64,000 nucleotides of DNA, taken from contig NC_077227.1 of NCBI RefSeq assembly GCF_027887165.1, positions 537,961,293-538,025,292 of the forward strand, written 5' to 3'. This stretch comes from Monodelphis domestica (lineage: Eukaryota > Chordata > Mammalia > Didelphimorphia > Didelphidae). Position numbers and translations under genes: made by a program. Shown piece after piece: positions 1 to 10,137 of the stretch. Positions within the stretch are counted from its first letter, which is position 1. Each line of letters starts with the position of its first letter. The notes beneath the pieces are model-generated. The model was not told the origin of the DNA. It searched no databases and worked only from the letters and a program-made list of their open reading frames with translations.

Positions 1-32
1 TTGCCTAGAAAACCTTTTAACTACATTTAAGT

Positions 33-118
33 TAAATGAGATTAAATGAGATAATATTTGTAAAGTGCTGAGCACAGTGACTGGCATATAGTAGATGCTA
101 TATAAATAGTTATTCCTT
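33..118 (+). repeat. MIR 3' end
   Basis: The text runs through the usual MIR tail: TAAATGAGATAATATTTGTAAAG, then a 'gcacagtgactggcatatagtagatgc' equivalent, then TATAAATAG. Old, diverged CORE-SINE remnant. Confidence 0.65.
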
Positions 119-189
119 TCCTTTCTTTCTCCTTCTAATTGGTATTCCTGCCTTCTATCTCTCCCCTCTCCAAACTTCCTCCACAGACT

Positions 190-640
190 ATCAAATGTCT
201 TTTCCTAAAATACAAATATGACTGGGGTTCTCTTTATTTAAGAAAGTTCCACAAACCTCCAATTGCTTCTGAAATAAAATAGTAATTCTTTTCCTTTGCA
301 TTTCAAGCCCTGGCTCCAGATCACCTTCCTGCACATTTCCCACAAGCATATTGGACATTATTCTTTCATTCTCTATATTTTTGTTCCAGTCATACTAGAC
401 TATTTATTATTCCTTGAACATGTGTAGTTTCCTTTCTCTAGCTAATCCTTAGCTTCTTCAAGGCTTCCCTCAAGCACTGCCTCCTGATGGTGACTTCTCC
501 TTCTCTACTTGCTAGCACCTTCCTGTTCCCTTCCCAAATTACCCATCATGTGTTTATATTATCCCTTCTGCCCCCAATAGAATGTAAGGTCCTTGAAGGC
601 AAGGACACTTCCGTTTTAGTTTGTGTATCCCCCCAAAACC
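190..640 (+). mobile_element. L2 LINE 3' region, left part (split by RTE)
   Basis: Untranslated 3' region of an L2. It contains the landmarks 'ccttcctgcacatttcc', 'cttcaaggcttccctcaagc' and 'gaatgtaaggtccttgaagg', in the order they have in L2. The element stops at about 640, where a BovB-like RTE begins, and its last 60 bases resume at 1950. No coding capacity remains. Confidence 0.65.
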
Positions 641-642
641 AT

Positions 643-1949
643 CTATTTCTGCTTTATTGACTGCACCAAAACTCTTGACTGTGTGACTCGCAATGAAATG
701 TGGCAAGTCCTCAAAAAGATGTGAGTACAAGATCATCTCACTTGTTTTTGGAGCAACCTGTATGGGGGCCAAGAAGCAACAGTTAGAACCGAACATGGAG
801 CAACAGATTGGTTTAAGATTGGGAAAGCAGTGCAACAAGGCTGTATATTGTTACCTTATTTAGTTAACTTATATTTATTTATTTAACTTATATGCAGAGT
901 ACATCATGTGAAATGCCAGGCTGGAAGAATTAAAAGTTGGAATTAAGGTTGCTAGCAGAAATATCAAAATCTCTGTTATAAAGATGATACCCTTCTGACA
1001 GCAGAAAGTGAAGAGGAATTAATAAGCCTATTGATGGGGTTGAAAGCAGGGATTGAAACTTAACATCAAAAAAACTGAGATTTTGGGGGGCAACTTGGTG
1101 GCTCAGTGGATTGAGAGTCAGGTATAGAGATGGGAGGTCCTAGGTTCAAATCTAGCTTCAGACACTTCCCAGCTGTGTGACCCTGGGCAAGTCACATAAC
1201 CCCCATTGTCTAGCCCTTACCACTCTTCTGCCTTGGAGCCAATACATATTATTGACTCCAAGACGGAAGGTATGGGTTTAAAAACAAAACAAAACTGAGA
1301 TTTTGGCAATTGGTCCTATTACTTCCTGGAAAAAGAGAGAAAGAAGAAGAAGCAATATCAGATTTTATATTCGTGGGCTCAAAAATTATTGAAGATGGCA
1401 AATGCAATTTAAAAAAAAGATACTTGCTTTTTGGAAGGAAAGGCATGGCAAATCTGGACAGTATACTAAAAAAAACAGAGACATCCCTTCAGGGACAAAG
1501 GTCTATATGGTCAAACTATGGTTTTTCTAATGGCATTGTATAGCTATGAAAGTTAGACTCTTAAGGAAAGCTGAGTGCCACAGAATCGATGCTTTCAAAT
1601 TACGCTGCTGGAGAAAAATATCGAGAGTTACTTGGATAGCAAGGAGACCTAGTCAGTCAATGCTGGAAGAAATTAATTCAGACTCTTCACTGGAAGGTCA
1701 AATACTAAAGCTGAAGCTCAAATACTTTGACCACATAATAAGAAGACAGGACTCACTGGGAAAAGACTCTGATGTTGGGATAGATAAAAACAAAAAGGAA
1801 AAGAGGGTGAAGGAGGATGAGATGGATTGATAGTGTCATGGAAACCACAAACATGAACTTGAACAGATTCTGAAAGCTAGTAGAGGATTGAAAGACTTGT
1901 GGGGTGGCAAAGAGTTAGACATGACTGAGCAAGTGAACAACAACAACCA
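643..1949 (+). mobile_element. BovB-like RTE LINE, 5'-truncated, reverse transcriptase and 3' end
   Basis: Translated stretches match the RTE-clade (BovB) ORF2 from the middle of the reverse transcriptase to its end: a segment like DCVTRNEMWQVLKKM near 665-745, NLYGGQEATVRTEHGATDWF near 745-815, QGCIL near 838, then after the inner SINE 'DFIFVGSKIIEDGKCNLKKR' (about 1354-1420) and 'CHRIDAFKLRCWRKISRVTW' (about 1576-1635), followed by LKLKYFDHIIRRQDSL near 1710. It ends with the RTE-type tail 'gacatgactgagcaag...aacaacaacaac'. Frames are broken, so it is dead. It is inserted into an L2 and carries a SINE at 1087-1290. The 5' half is missing, as is usual for RTE copies. Confidence 0.85.
1087..1290 (+). 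mobile_element. tRNA-derived SINE (tailed marsupial CORE-SINE) inside the RTE
   Basis: Full-length copy: head 'gggcaacttggtggctcagtgg', body 'agacacttcccagctgtgtgaccctgg', tail 'gactccaagacggaaggtat' then A-rich. A perfect 16-bp target-site duplication (AAAACTGAGATTTTGG) flanks it at 1071-1086 and 1291-1306. Confidence 0.9.
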
Positions 1950-2012
1950 ATCCTCAGCACTATCAAAACACCTGGCACATAACAGACATAATAAATGGTT
2001 ATTGAAGGAATG
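1950..2012 (+). mobile_element. L2 LINE 3' end, right part
   Basis: Continues the L2 left at 640: 'cacctggcacataacagac' then 'aataaatggttattgaaggaa', the canonical L2 terminus. Confidence 0.65.
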
Positions 2013-2021
2013 AGTGAGTTA

Positions 2022-2130
2022 ATAATTGTGTGATTTTGAAATGTCACTTTATCTCTCTGAGCCTCAATTCCCTTTTCTATAAAAAGGTGTTAGACAAGGT
2101 CAGGAGTTCTGTATCTTGGATTTTAAAGAA
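2022..2130 (+). repeat. MIR core
   Basis: 'aattgtgtgattttgaaatgtcac' then 'ctctgagcctcaattccc' and 'ctataaaaaggtg' follow the MIR core order; strongly diverged. Confidence 0.55.
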
Positions 2131-2164
2131 TATTTGATCTTATGTATTCAAGAATATTATTCTT

Positions 2165-2440
2165 CTCTAGTGTCTTGTTTCACAACATGACAAATGGAGA
2201 ATATGTATGATTATGATTATTTGATATTATTACTCTATATATTATATGAGTTTATATGATAATATATGTATATGATTTTTATTATATGATAATACATGTA
2301 TAACCTATACCTGTCTTCTTGGGGAGGGAGGAAAAATGAGAGGGAAGGATAGAAAAAAAAAGAATAAAAAAGCTGTTTAGACATAGCTAATTTGACAACT
2401 TGTTTCTCTTGGATAAGCATATTTATTATAATGTATTACG
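2165..2440 (+). mobile_element. L1 3' end, degraded
   Basis: Order of motifs (acttgtttcacaa-like start, 'aatacatgtataacctatac', 'cttcttggggagggagg', A-rich end) matches the terminal 3' UTR seen more clearly at 47250-47430. Confidence 0.45.
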
Positions 2441-2499
2441 TTTTTATAACAAATAATATGTCATTATTATGTTACATATTTTAAAATTTATTTATGTTG

Positions 2500-2553
2500 A
2501 CAAAAAAAGAATTATTCTGAGAAGATATCCATAGATTTTACCAGACTGTCAAT
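2500..2553 (+). repeat. hAT/MER-type nonautonomous repeat, fragment
   Basis: 'attattctgagaagatatcc' followed by 'atagattttaccagactgtc' is the same family as 11036-11195 and 31490-32405. Family name uncertain. Confidence 0.4.
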
Positions 2554-2554
2554 G

Positions 2555-2597
<43 letters not shown>
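2554..2597 (+). repeat. (GATA)n microsatellite
   Basis: About eleven uninterrupted GATA units, starting right where the preceding transposon fragment breaks off. Confidence 0.95.
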
Positions 2598-2694
2598 GAA
2601 TTTGATAGATTTCTAAGATCCCTACCAGTATCTCATGACAACTATTGAGACTTTAAAAATTTCAGTGAAATGAGGTTTTTTGAAAGATCATTCT

Positions 2695-2892
2695 GGGGCA
2701 GCTAGGTGATTCAGTGGATAAAGATCCAGGCTTTGCAGTTGGGAAATTTAAATCTGGCCTCAGATACTTCCTAGCTGTGTGACCCAGGGCAAGTCATTTA
2801 ACTCCAGTTGCCTAGCCCGTACTGTTCTTCTGTCTTGAAACTGATACTTAGTATCAATTCTAAGACGGAAGCTAAGTGTTTAAAAAAAATAA
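2695..2892 (+). mobile_element. tRNA-derived SINE, full length
   Basis: Head 'gggcagctaggtgattcagtgg', core 'ctagctgtgtgacccagggc', tail 'tctaagacggaagctaagtg' plus A-run. Flanks carry an imperfect duplication (AAGATCATTCTG versus AAGATAGATGGTTCTG). Confidence 0.85.
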
Positions 2893-3137
2893 AAAGATAG
2901 ATGGTTCTGTCACAGACATGAGGAAGTTGTATAAATTTTGCAAATCTTTGCCCTGTTTTCAACAAGGACTCCCATCCCTATCTGCCCTTTTTTTTTTTTT
3001 ATCCCAGTTCTCTCTTGTATCCCCTCTGGTAGTGCTAGCTCATTACTGATAATTATGGGTTGCATGTAGAAAAAGTATATTATGAAATCCCTTATTTCAT
3101 CATTCAGAAAACACTTCTGTGGAATACAAGATCATTG

Positions 3138-3290
3138 ATTTATTGGATTTAGAGCTGGGAGGAAAATTAGAGCTTAATTAGTCCAACTTTATCCCTTATC
3201 ATTTTATAGACAAGAAAACTGAAGCCTAGAGTGGTTAAAGTGATGCACTCATGGTCAGGTAAGTAGAAAGGAGATTCGAACTCAGGTAAG
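3138..3290 (-). repeat. MIR/THER1-type CORE-SINE
   Basis: Plus strand shows the reverse core: 'ttagagctgggaggaaaatt', 'attttatagacaagaaaactg', 'gaacccagg'-like end. Non-coding, old. Confidence 0.6.
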
Positions 3291-3294
3291 GAAA

Positions 3295-3460
3295 CTTAAC
3301 TAGTTAGTGATCCTGGGCAGCTGATGACTTTGAATGAGTTCCTCATTTATAAAATGAGTTGGAGAAGGAAATGGCAAACCAGTCCAGTATCTTTGCCAAA
3401 ACCCCAAATGGAGTCACAAAAAGTTGGACAGGACTGAAAGGACTGAATAAAAAAAAAAAG
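3295..3460 (+). mobile_element. MAR1-type SINE with RTE tail
   Basis: Core 'ttcctcatttataaaatgag', then 'gagaaggaaatggcaaacca', 'ccagtatctttgccaaaacc', 'aaatggagtcacaaaaagtt' and 'gactgaaaggactgaataaa'. The tail resembles the end of the RTE at 1949, consistent with mobilisation by RTE machinery. Confidence 0.8.
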
Positions 3461-4265
3461 GAAACTCAGATTCTCACAAGTCTTTTAATTCTCAATTCAG
3501 TGTTTCACTTTTTGGCATTTTGCCTCTACAAGCCATCCTTTACCTAAGCCCATCCTTTTATTCTCACCTTCTTTTATTCCCCCATCTAAAGTTTAAATTA
3601 GCCTGAATTTTCTTACATAGACAAATTATAATCCAACCACTCAGATATCAGCTTCATATCCATCGGCTATTCCCCAAACAACCACTTTATTCCTATGATA
3701 TTTTGCTATTGCATTAATTATTCCAGTCTATCTACCACAGAGCTTTTTTTTTTGGCAAGAGCCTCCCCAAGGGACCTCCTGATGGTGTCAGTCAGTCTGG
3801 GTGGGGTGAAGACCTACCCTTGTTGTGGTCCTGTAAATATTCTTGAGGAGGGAAGAACAGTCAGCTTTTGTGAGGCTGGTTCCTGCTTTACTCCTGAGAT
3901 TCTCCCTCACCAAAGTGGGAAAGAGGCAAGACTAGTCCTTTAAAATCTTCTCCAAACATGAGAACAATCACCCGGGTCTTTCTTTACCTGCTGAAGGATC
4001 TGGAGCCTGGATTAGAGTCAGTCTTACATGAGTGCATTATCTTCCTGCCTTCAGGTTCCTTAGAAAGACTTGGTTTACCAGAATGGTTGGTAGAGTGAAG
4101 GAATTTTCCTGAGGAACCAAGAACTGCTGTTATATAATTTTCTATTGTCTGTATTTGTACTTATCTGAGACCCTGATGTCATCTGGGGCCTTTAGGGCCA
4201 TCTAAAACCATTGTATTACTTTTTTTTTCAAAGAGCTTTCAATTTAATTTGCTCTTTATTTCATA
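3461..4265. other. Unassigned 0.8 kb
   Basis: No repeat, RNA or gene recognised. The open frame at 3695-3943 (82 codons) has no family resemblance or splice context. Confidence 0.5.
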
Positions 4266-4267
4266 TA

Positions 4268-4301
4268 TGTGTGTGTGTGTGTGTACAAAATACATCTTTA
4301 A

Positions 4302-4342
<41 letters not shown>
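4268..4342 (+). repeat. (TG)n, spacer, (CA)n, (TA)n compound microsatellite
   Basis: TG repeats at 4268-4284, a 16-base spacer, CA repeats at 4301-4328 and TA repeats at 4328-4342. The TG and CA arms are complementary. Confidence 0.95.
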
Positions 4343-4344
4343 GT

Positions 4345-4490
4345 TTATTAGACTGTGAGCTCTTTTAAGGCAAGGTCTTTTTTTTTTACCTCTCTTTGTA
4401 TCTCTAGGGCTTAGCACAGTGCCTGGCACATAACAGGTTTTTTGTTTGTTTGTTTGTTTATTTTTAATAAATGTTTGTTGAAAGAAAGTC
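4345..4490 (+). mobile_element. L2 LINE 3' end
   Basis: 'gactgtgagctcttttaagg', 'agcacagtgcctggcacata', 'aataaatgtttgttgaaaga': the classic L2 terminus. A GTTT repeat (about 4438-4465) has grown inside it. Confidence 0.75.
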
Positions 4491-4760
4491 TTGAAAGAAG
4501 AAATATGAGAAGACATTTTCTCACCCCCTTCCTCTGCAGAGATGGGAGGCTCACAAGTGTTGCACATGGCACGTATTTTCAAACTTTTTTAATGCATTGA
4601 TTTGTTATGTTGATTTTCTTCTTCTTCTTTTTTTGCCTTAAAAATATTATTTGTTATTTAGAATCACTCTCTGGAAGGAGAAGAGGGAAGGATACTGTTG
4701 AGAAGTATGGTGGTATAAAAAAACAAAATATCAATACAATTTTTAAAAATGTTTATTGAT
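4491..4760 (+). mobile_element. L1-lineage 3' UTR
   Basis: 'aatatgagaagacattttc', 'ctgcagagatgggaggctc', 'ctctctggaaggagaagagg' and 'acaaaatatcaatacaattt' follow the same order as the tail at 63555-63985 and 21560-21790. Confidence 0.55.
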
Positions 4761-4811
4761 TTGACTTTATACCTTTAATCCTTTTTTTTTAAACTTTACT
4801 CCATATTTCTT

Positions 4812-5275
4812 TTCTTTCTTTCTTTTTTAAAAACCATTACCTCCCATCTTAGACTCAATTCTGTATACTGGCTCCAAGGCAGAAGAATAATAAGGGCTAG
4901 GCCAGTAATGGCAAACCTTTTAGAGACTTTAGAATTCAAGTGCCAAAAGTGCACCCTCGTGCTACATGTGAGCTCCCCACTCCCACCTTACCCCAGACAG
5001 GGGAGGGAGGAAGTACTCCCATTAGACTGCTGAGCAGAGGGACTGGTCATGGGAGAAATGTTCTCAGGCATGCATGAAGAGAGGGAAGGGAGCAGTCCCC
5101 TCCAGCATGCTCTGGCATGTGTTCCATAGGTTAACCAACACTGGGCTAGGCAATGGGGGTTAAGTGACTTATCTAGGGTCACATAGTTAGAAAGTATCAG
5201 AGGGCAAATTTGAACCCGGGACCTCCCATCTCTGGGCTGACTCAATCCTGACTCAATTCTGAGTCACCTTGCCCC
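4812..5275 (-). mobile_element. tRNA-derived SINE, interrupted by a hAT MITE
   Basis: Reverse-oriented SINE: T-rich start, 'cattacctcccatcttagac', 'ggctccaaggcagaagaat', then after the insertion 'ggcaatgggggttaagtgac' and 'gaacccgggacctcccatc'. Flanking duplication TTTACTCCATATTTCTT (4795-4811) versus TTTACTCTATGTTTCTT (5276-5292), 15 of 17 identical. Confidence 0.85.
4903..5143. mobile_element. hAT-superfamily MITE
   Basis: 241 bp. Ends are inverted repeats: CAGTAATGGCAAACCT at the left, and CAGTGTTGGTTAACCT when the right end is read on the minus strand. A perfect 8-bp duplication GGCTAGGC lies at 4895-4902 and 5144-5151, the size typical of hAT. The joined flanks recreate the uninterrupted SINE. 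No transposase; nonautonomous. It could belong with OposCharlie-type elements, which I cannot verify. Confidence 0.88.
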
Positions 5276-5292
5276 TTTACTCTATGTTTCTT

Positions 5293-5515
5293 GATTTTTC
5301 TCTTACCATATGTTCACTCTTTCTTTGTTACAAAATAGATAAGAAAACTGCCAGACAAAACAAACAGATGGGGCAACATATGCATCATTCCATACCCACA
5401 GTCCCCCACTTCTCTACTAAAAAGAGGGAAGTGTTTCATCACCTGTTCACAGGACCAATCCTGACTTCCTTCAATATTCAGGCCAAATTCCATTTAATTT
5501 GAATCCAATTGTTTT
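5293..5515 (-). mobile_element. L1 3' UTR fragment
   Basis: 'caaaacaaacagatggggca', 'catcattccatacccacagt', 'cccccacttctctactaaaa' read as the reverse of the L1 3' UTR. Confidence 0.5.
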
Positions 5516-5522
5516 TTCATTA

Positions 5523-6224
5523 TGTAAGAGGAAATTTTAGGGTTGTGACTTAATCTAAACTTAATTGGTCACCAGGGAATATTCCAAATAAAATACCCAA
5601 ATCAGTTTGGAAATTTTATGGTGGTTTAATTAATATAGAGGGAAGGAATTAAGAAGAAGAGAGAGGGAAAAGAGTATAGGATTTCTCCTACCTACTCTGT
5701 GCCAGGGGGAGTTCAAAGACCTCCACCACGAGGTCTTCTCAGAAGATTAGGGGCTTCCTAAAAAGATAGTGTTTTGGAAGGTAAAGGAAAAAGGAATCAG
5801 CCTAAACTCTGAGAGAGCTCAGGGAAGATGCCTCACCTGAATTAGATTACTAAGTTTCCTCCAGTATTGTATCACGGATGCTCACCACCTAACCTGGACA
5901 ATAGCTGCTGTCACACCAAGATGCCAAGATGCTCAGCATGCTGCCACTAGCCACCTCTCCATGCAAAGGGGTCAGAGAGAGGAAGTGACGCCAAATAAAT
6001 AGACCATTTTTACATCACTTTCCTGAGTCTCACATGTACCAATGGTAGCTTAAGCTTGACTTAGGACAGCCCAGGGGTCTGTCAGTTGTTTCTGATTTGT
6101 CATTTTCTAGCTCATGTCTGTCATAGGCCACCCTTCTCAATACTTAATCCTTAAGTAAGGGTGTAGACATTCCTGTTTTGTTAGACTAAGCAGGGTGGAG
6201 TAAACCTAAAATTCACAATTGTCA
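5523..6224 (-). mobile_element. Endogenous retrovirus solo LTR (fossil)
   Basis: About 700 bp with TG...CA ends (TGTAAGAGG ... TTGTCA). On the minus strand its R/U5 end carries the same block as the LTR at 36237-37231: AAATACCCAAATC-type sequence followed by the 'ttggtcaccagggaatattcc' equivalent at 5562-5583. No internal retroviral genes adjoin it. I could not identify the target duplication. Confidence 0.7.
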
Positions 6225-6289
6225 CTTTCCTTTATATTTCTGGAATATTATTTTCTTGGCTCCACTTATTTTGCTTTTGAGTGAAGTCA

Positions 6290-6421
6290 ATGGAGAGCTA
6301 AAAAGAACTTGTGTGCCAGGTATTGTGTTAAGGGTTGGAGATACAATGAAAGGCAAAACACACTACAGGAGTTCACATTCTAATGAGGAAGATAACATGC
6401 AAATAGCTATGTGTATACACA

Positions 6422-6459
<38 letters not shown>

Positions 6460-6640
6460 GATCATGTCCAGAAGATTATGTCTATATAATTAGAGCTAAT
6501 CTTGGGGTGGGAGAGCATTAGCATTGAGAGGGACCAAGAAAAATGTCTTATAGGAGATAAGATTTTAGGCCAGTAGTAAAGGAATCTGGGGAAGGCAGAA
6601 AACAGAGTCAAGGAGGAAGAGCATTCCTTATGGAACAGTC
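6290..6640 (+). repeat. Old LINE fragment (L2/CR1-like)
   Basis: 'gtgccaggtattgtgttaag', 'ggttggagatacaatgaaag', 'ttcacattctaatgaggaag', and later 'gagcattcctta' recall a common ancient mammalian LINE 3' region. Similar pieces occur at 12745, 37690, 47440 and 55880. A CA repeat sits inside. Confidence 0.4.
6416..6458 (+). repeat. (CA)n microsatellite
   Basis: CA dinucleotides with one TA interruption. Confidence 0.95.
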
Positions 6641-6644
6641 AGCT

Positions 6645-6700
6645 CATTTTAAAGATGAGAAAACTGAGGCAAACACAGATTCAGCCTCTCCTAAGTCCTA
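6645..6700 (-). repeat. MIR fragment
   Basis: 'attttaaagatgagaaaactgaggc' equivalent: reverse MIR core. Confidence 0.5.
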
Positions 6701-6829
6701 GCTCTGACGCCAATGAGAAAACTTTTCATTATTACTAATCTTAAATCGTCATGGTGCTGAAAACCCCATTCCCCTCATGTTTCTTCTCTTGAACTGAAAC
6801 CAGTCAAGAAATATCCATGCATGGATGCT

Positions 6830-7680
6830 GTGAAAATAATTTTGATACCCTTACTCAATTTAATCAGTATTTATTCCATTCATTGTGATTCAATGAGGAT
6901 CAGAGATTGTAATGGTAAATTAAACCAGACTAGAATTAAGTTTGTTATGTTGATTAATGCTGAAAGAATAAGTTTAGAATGTTGGTCAGAATGAATGACC
7001 CCATCATATATTAATGATACTTTTCATGTATCAATTATATTAATTATACTTGATCTATTAGACTGAATTAGACCTCTTATAAGGTTTATTTTAGTTTATG
7101 CTGCTAGTCCAACACTTCCTCTCCCCTCAATATAGGATACTTGAAATAAGGTTCATGTGCCTTAATAATACCCCTCATACAAGGAATTGTTATCACTCTT
7201 CTTAAGTGAAATTTGCTTTAAAACTACAACTTCCTAAGAGCCTCATCACTGTGCCCTTGAATCCCAGAATGTTGCTGACCAAACCCCTGCTGGGATGGCT
7301 GGATGACCTTGTCGAAGGCCCAAGACTTTCCCAACAGGGTCTTTGTTATGACTTGTGGAAAGTCTTAAGACAGGATGTTAATCATTGATAAGCTGTGAAA
7401 AGGTCTGCAGACAAAATGGTTAAGACTGATACATATGTCCCTTAGCCAGTCTTAGCATCTCCACCACTTCTGAAGATCATTCATGGAATTGTACCATCCC
7501 ATTCTATTTTTTGTAATCTTCCAAATGTTATAAAACTGACCCTGAGGATAGGACCTTGACTTTGAGGAAGGTCTTGGATCCAAGAGATTAGGGACTACTG
7601 GAATGCCTCATAAATTGATTATCATGCTTAGAGCTCTGTCTCAGTGACTTTTGTTACAGACTGGATAGTTTTAACATAAC
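6830..7680 (+). mobile_element. LTR-like repeat, copy A (fossil)
   Basis: Starts 'tgaaaataattttgataccc' and is collinear with 29700-30640: shared 'ataaggttcatgtgcctta', 'aaactacaacttcctaa', 'tgtggaaagtctta', a TATA-like 'gttataaaactg' about 130 bp from the end, and 'ctctgtctcag' near the end. The promoter-like layout and TG start suggest a retroviral LTR, but the retrovirus family is unknown. Confidence 0.55.
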
Positions 7681-7714
7681 AATAATCCATCCTCATTGAC
7701 CAATGTCCTCATCA

Positions 7715-8290
7715 CATACAGAATCACAGAGTTGGAAAAAACCTCAAAGATCATCTAGTCCAAGTTGCCCTTGATTGAATCCCCTCTTGAATCCCTTCTA
7801 CAATATCAGATATAGTATCCATTTTCTTAAGACTGAAAATGAATATCCACTGGTTTTACAGACTAAATTAGCTCCTCCTCTAGCCACTTGTGGGCTTTTT
7901 GAAAAGAATCTGTTACAAACATGAATGTGCTAGTAGCTCCTCCAAATCTATATTTTCATTGCTTTCCAGTCCCCAGGACTTCATTCAACTACTTACAATA
8001 TGATGCCCTCATAGACATTGCATCATCTTCATGGATCTGACCACGATCACCTAATCTTTGCTTGAAGACCTCCACTGAGGAGCAACCTTTTGAGGTAGAT
8101 AAGCCACTTTTCAATAGTTTTTATTTTTAGGAAATTTTCTTCACATCAAGTCCAAATCAGCCTCTCTACAAATTCCACTCATGTTCCTGATTCTACTGTC
8201 TGAGGCCAAGCAAAATAAGTCTAGTCCCTCTTTCCCATGACCATCCTTCAAATATTTAGACACCTTGCCCCCTCTAGATCTTTCTTTCAA
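7715..8290 (+). mobile_element. CR1/L3-like LINE 3' region
   Basis: 'acagagttggaaaaaacctc', 'agatcatctagtccaag', 'gaagacctccactgaggagc', 'ttaggaaattttcttcacat', 'caagtctagtccctctttc' and 'ccttcaaatatttagacacc' follow the order known from CR1/L3 3' regions. Old and non-coding. Confidence 0.6.
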
Positions 8291-9570
8291 GCTACATATA
8301 GACATCCCTTCCATATTAAGGGGGTCAGGGGGTATGGTGCTCCCACAATCTGAAAAATCTGTGTAAAAATTTTTGGTCCTCTCTTAATACCAGAAAAGAA
8401 GTCTGAATTTTTTCTTTTTTCTTTTATTGGGTGTTTACAATAAAAGAAATTGTGGATACTTGTGGCTTTAAAAGAGAAAATATGTTGAAATTTATACAAT
8501 GCCTATATTTTATACATTTCTGAGTTTCTAAATTTTTTTTCTGTGTTGTCTTCTGACCCTTTGCATATTGTCTGTGCATATTGTCAATCCACCCACCCCC
8601 CCAAAAAAATTCTCACTTAATTTCTTATGCCATCCTGTCATATATTGAAACCAGAATGGGGAAAGTCATGATGTGAAAGGTATACCTGTAGTTCCAGCCC
8701 ATCAGTGCTTGGTTGAGATGGTGACCATCACACAAACACCACCCGTAAAGCCACTGGCGCAGGTGGGTTGCAGGGGCAGCATGGCCTCTAGGCAGCACAG
8801 CTAGAACCAAGTTTCCATCATCTGCCCTCTCCAACTGTATCAGAGACTCAGACACTGTTGATATCAGTCAGCTTTCTCAGTTTGCTCAAAGAGGAGGTGG
8901 CACAGTTCTAATGCTGGGTCATTCAACAGCAAAGACCTTTATACTCTGGCAAATTCTGCTAAGTGTCCTTCTTGTGGAAGCTTGTGTGTCTTCCTCTGAG
9001 GCAGCCTCTTTGGAACTGGCACCAGGGAGGCTTGTCCTATGCTTGTATTCCCAGAACAGTAGAGACTCCATTAGTTGGTGTCTCTGGGTGGGTGGATATG
9101 AGGACTCAGAGAAATGCACTAAATGGGCTAGATGGTCAAGGCTGGCAGCCACTAACCAAGATCTTGACCCAGACTAGGATCATTCGACTCTTGTTAGAGC
9201 TCTTTTATTAAGGGAACCCTTACCATCTCTTGCCCTGGGGAAAACAGAGTACCTTCTCCAGCAGGGAGGTCTGCCCCCTTCATACTTCCAGCTCAGTCTG
9301 AGTAGCCCTAAGCCCACAAGTGTATGACTGAAGCTGGAAGGAATTCAAAGGTCTGCTGATGCACCCTGCTTCATTCTGGTTAAAGCAGGGAAGGAGGTGA
9401 TGGGGTTACTGGGTGGTTCCCATGCTGGAAAAGATAGCATGTATAAGAATGCAAAGCCAATTAAATGAACCACACCTGACCTCCTCCACCCAAATGTATT
9501 TTCTCTTGAAATTTTTGCTTTTATCCTCCGCTCTTGATTCTTGAACACCTCTTCATCTGGCTGATAAAGG
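8291..9570. other. Unassigned 1.3 kb
   Basis: 8300-8560 has a transposon feel ('ctgaaaaatctgtgtaaaaa', 'ggtcctctcttaataccag') but I cannot name it. 8680-9260 is GC-richer and contains overlapping short frames on both strands (70-88 codons) with no recognisable product. Confidence 0.5.
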
Positions 9571-9679
9571 TCCAGGAACAGCTTAAGGTCACATAGGGAA
9601 TATCCAGGTGACTTCTGACTTAATATACCTCTCTTTCTTCTCTGTGTCCTGACTTCTATTTTTTTAAAGGTTATATACT

Positions 9680-9870
9680 AAGGGGTGGCTAAGTAGCACA
9701 GGGGATAGAGTCCTAGGTTCAGTTCTGATAATAATCATTTCCAAACATAATAATTGATAATATAAATTTAATTTCCAAGTATTTAGATAAATATTTATAA
9801 TGCATCTAAACCTTGAAGCACTATATATATGCTACTTATTGATGTTGTAGTGTTATTATGAGAAGTTGTA
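9680..9870 (+). repeat. SINE head fragment and MIR 3' fragment
   Basis: 'gggtggctaagtagcacagg' (SINE head) is followed from about 9785 by 'taaaccttgaagcactatat', a MIR/THER-type 3' end. Confidence 0.45.
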
Positions 9871-9884
9871 TAATTAGAAAATCT

Positions 9885-10137
9885 TGAACCTTGGACTTCA
9901 TCTCCCAGAATCCTTTTCCCTTCATTCATGTTAGCATCCTTTCGGTATGGTTTTTAAGTTGGGTGTAACTCCTCCCTCTCTCTCTCTTTTTCCCCATGTG
10001 TGCCACATGGTGAGCTCTCTCTTTTTCTCTAGCCTTTTATTTTCCTTTTTGCTTCAAGTTATTATTAATAAATCTTATTAAATATAATACTTGGAGTATT
10101 TTGGATATTGATTTTTAATCTACAAAGTATTATTTCT
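9885..10137 (+). mobile_element. LTR-like repeat with polyadenylation signal (fossil)
   Basis: 'ggacttcatctcccagaatc', 'agttgggtgtaactcctccc', pyrimidine-rich middle, 'attattaataaatcttatta' (AATAAA). I recognise it as a dispersed marsupial repeat, probably LTR-derived. Ends not defined. Confidence 0.4.

Noticed and set aside
1310-1830. Host reverse-transcriptase-like gene
   Set aside because: Belongs to the BovB-like RTE fragment; frames are broken and the 5' half is missing.
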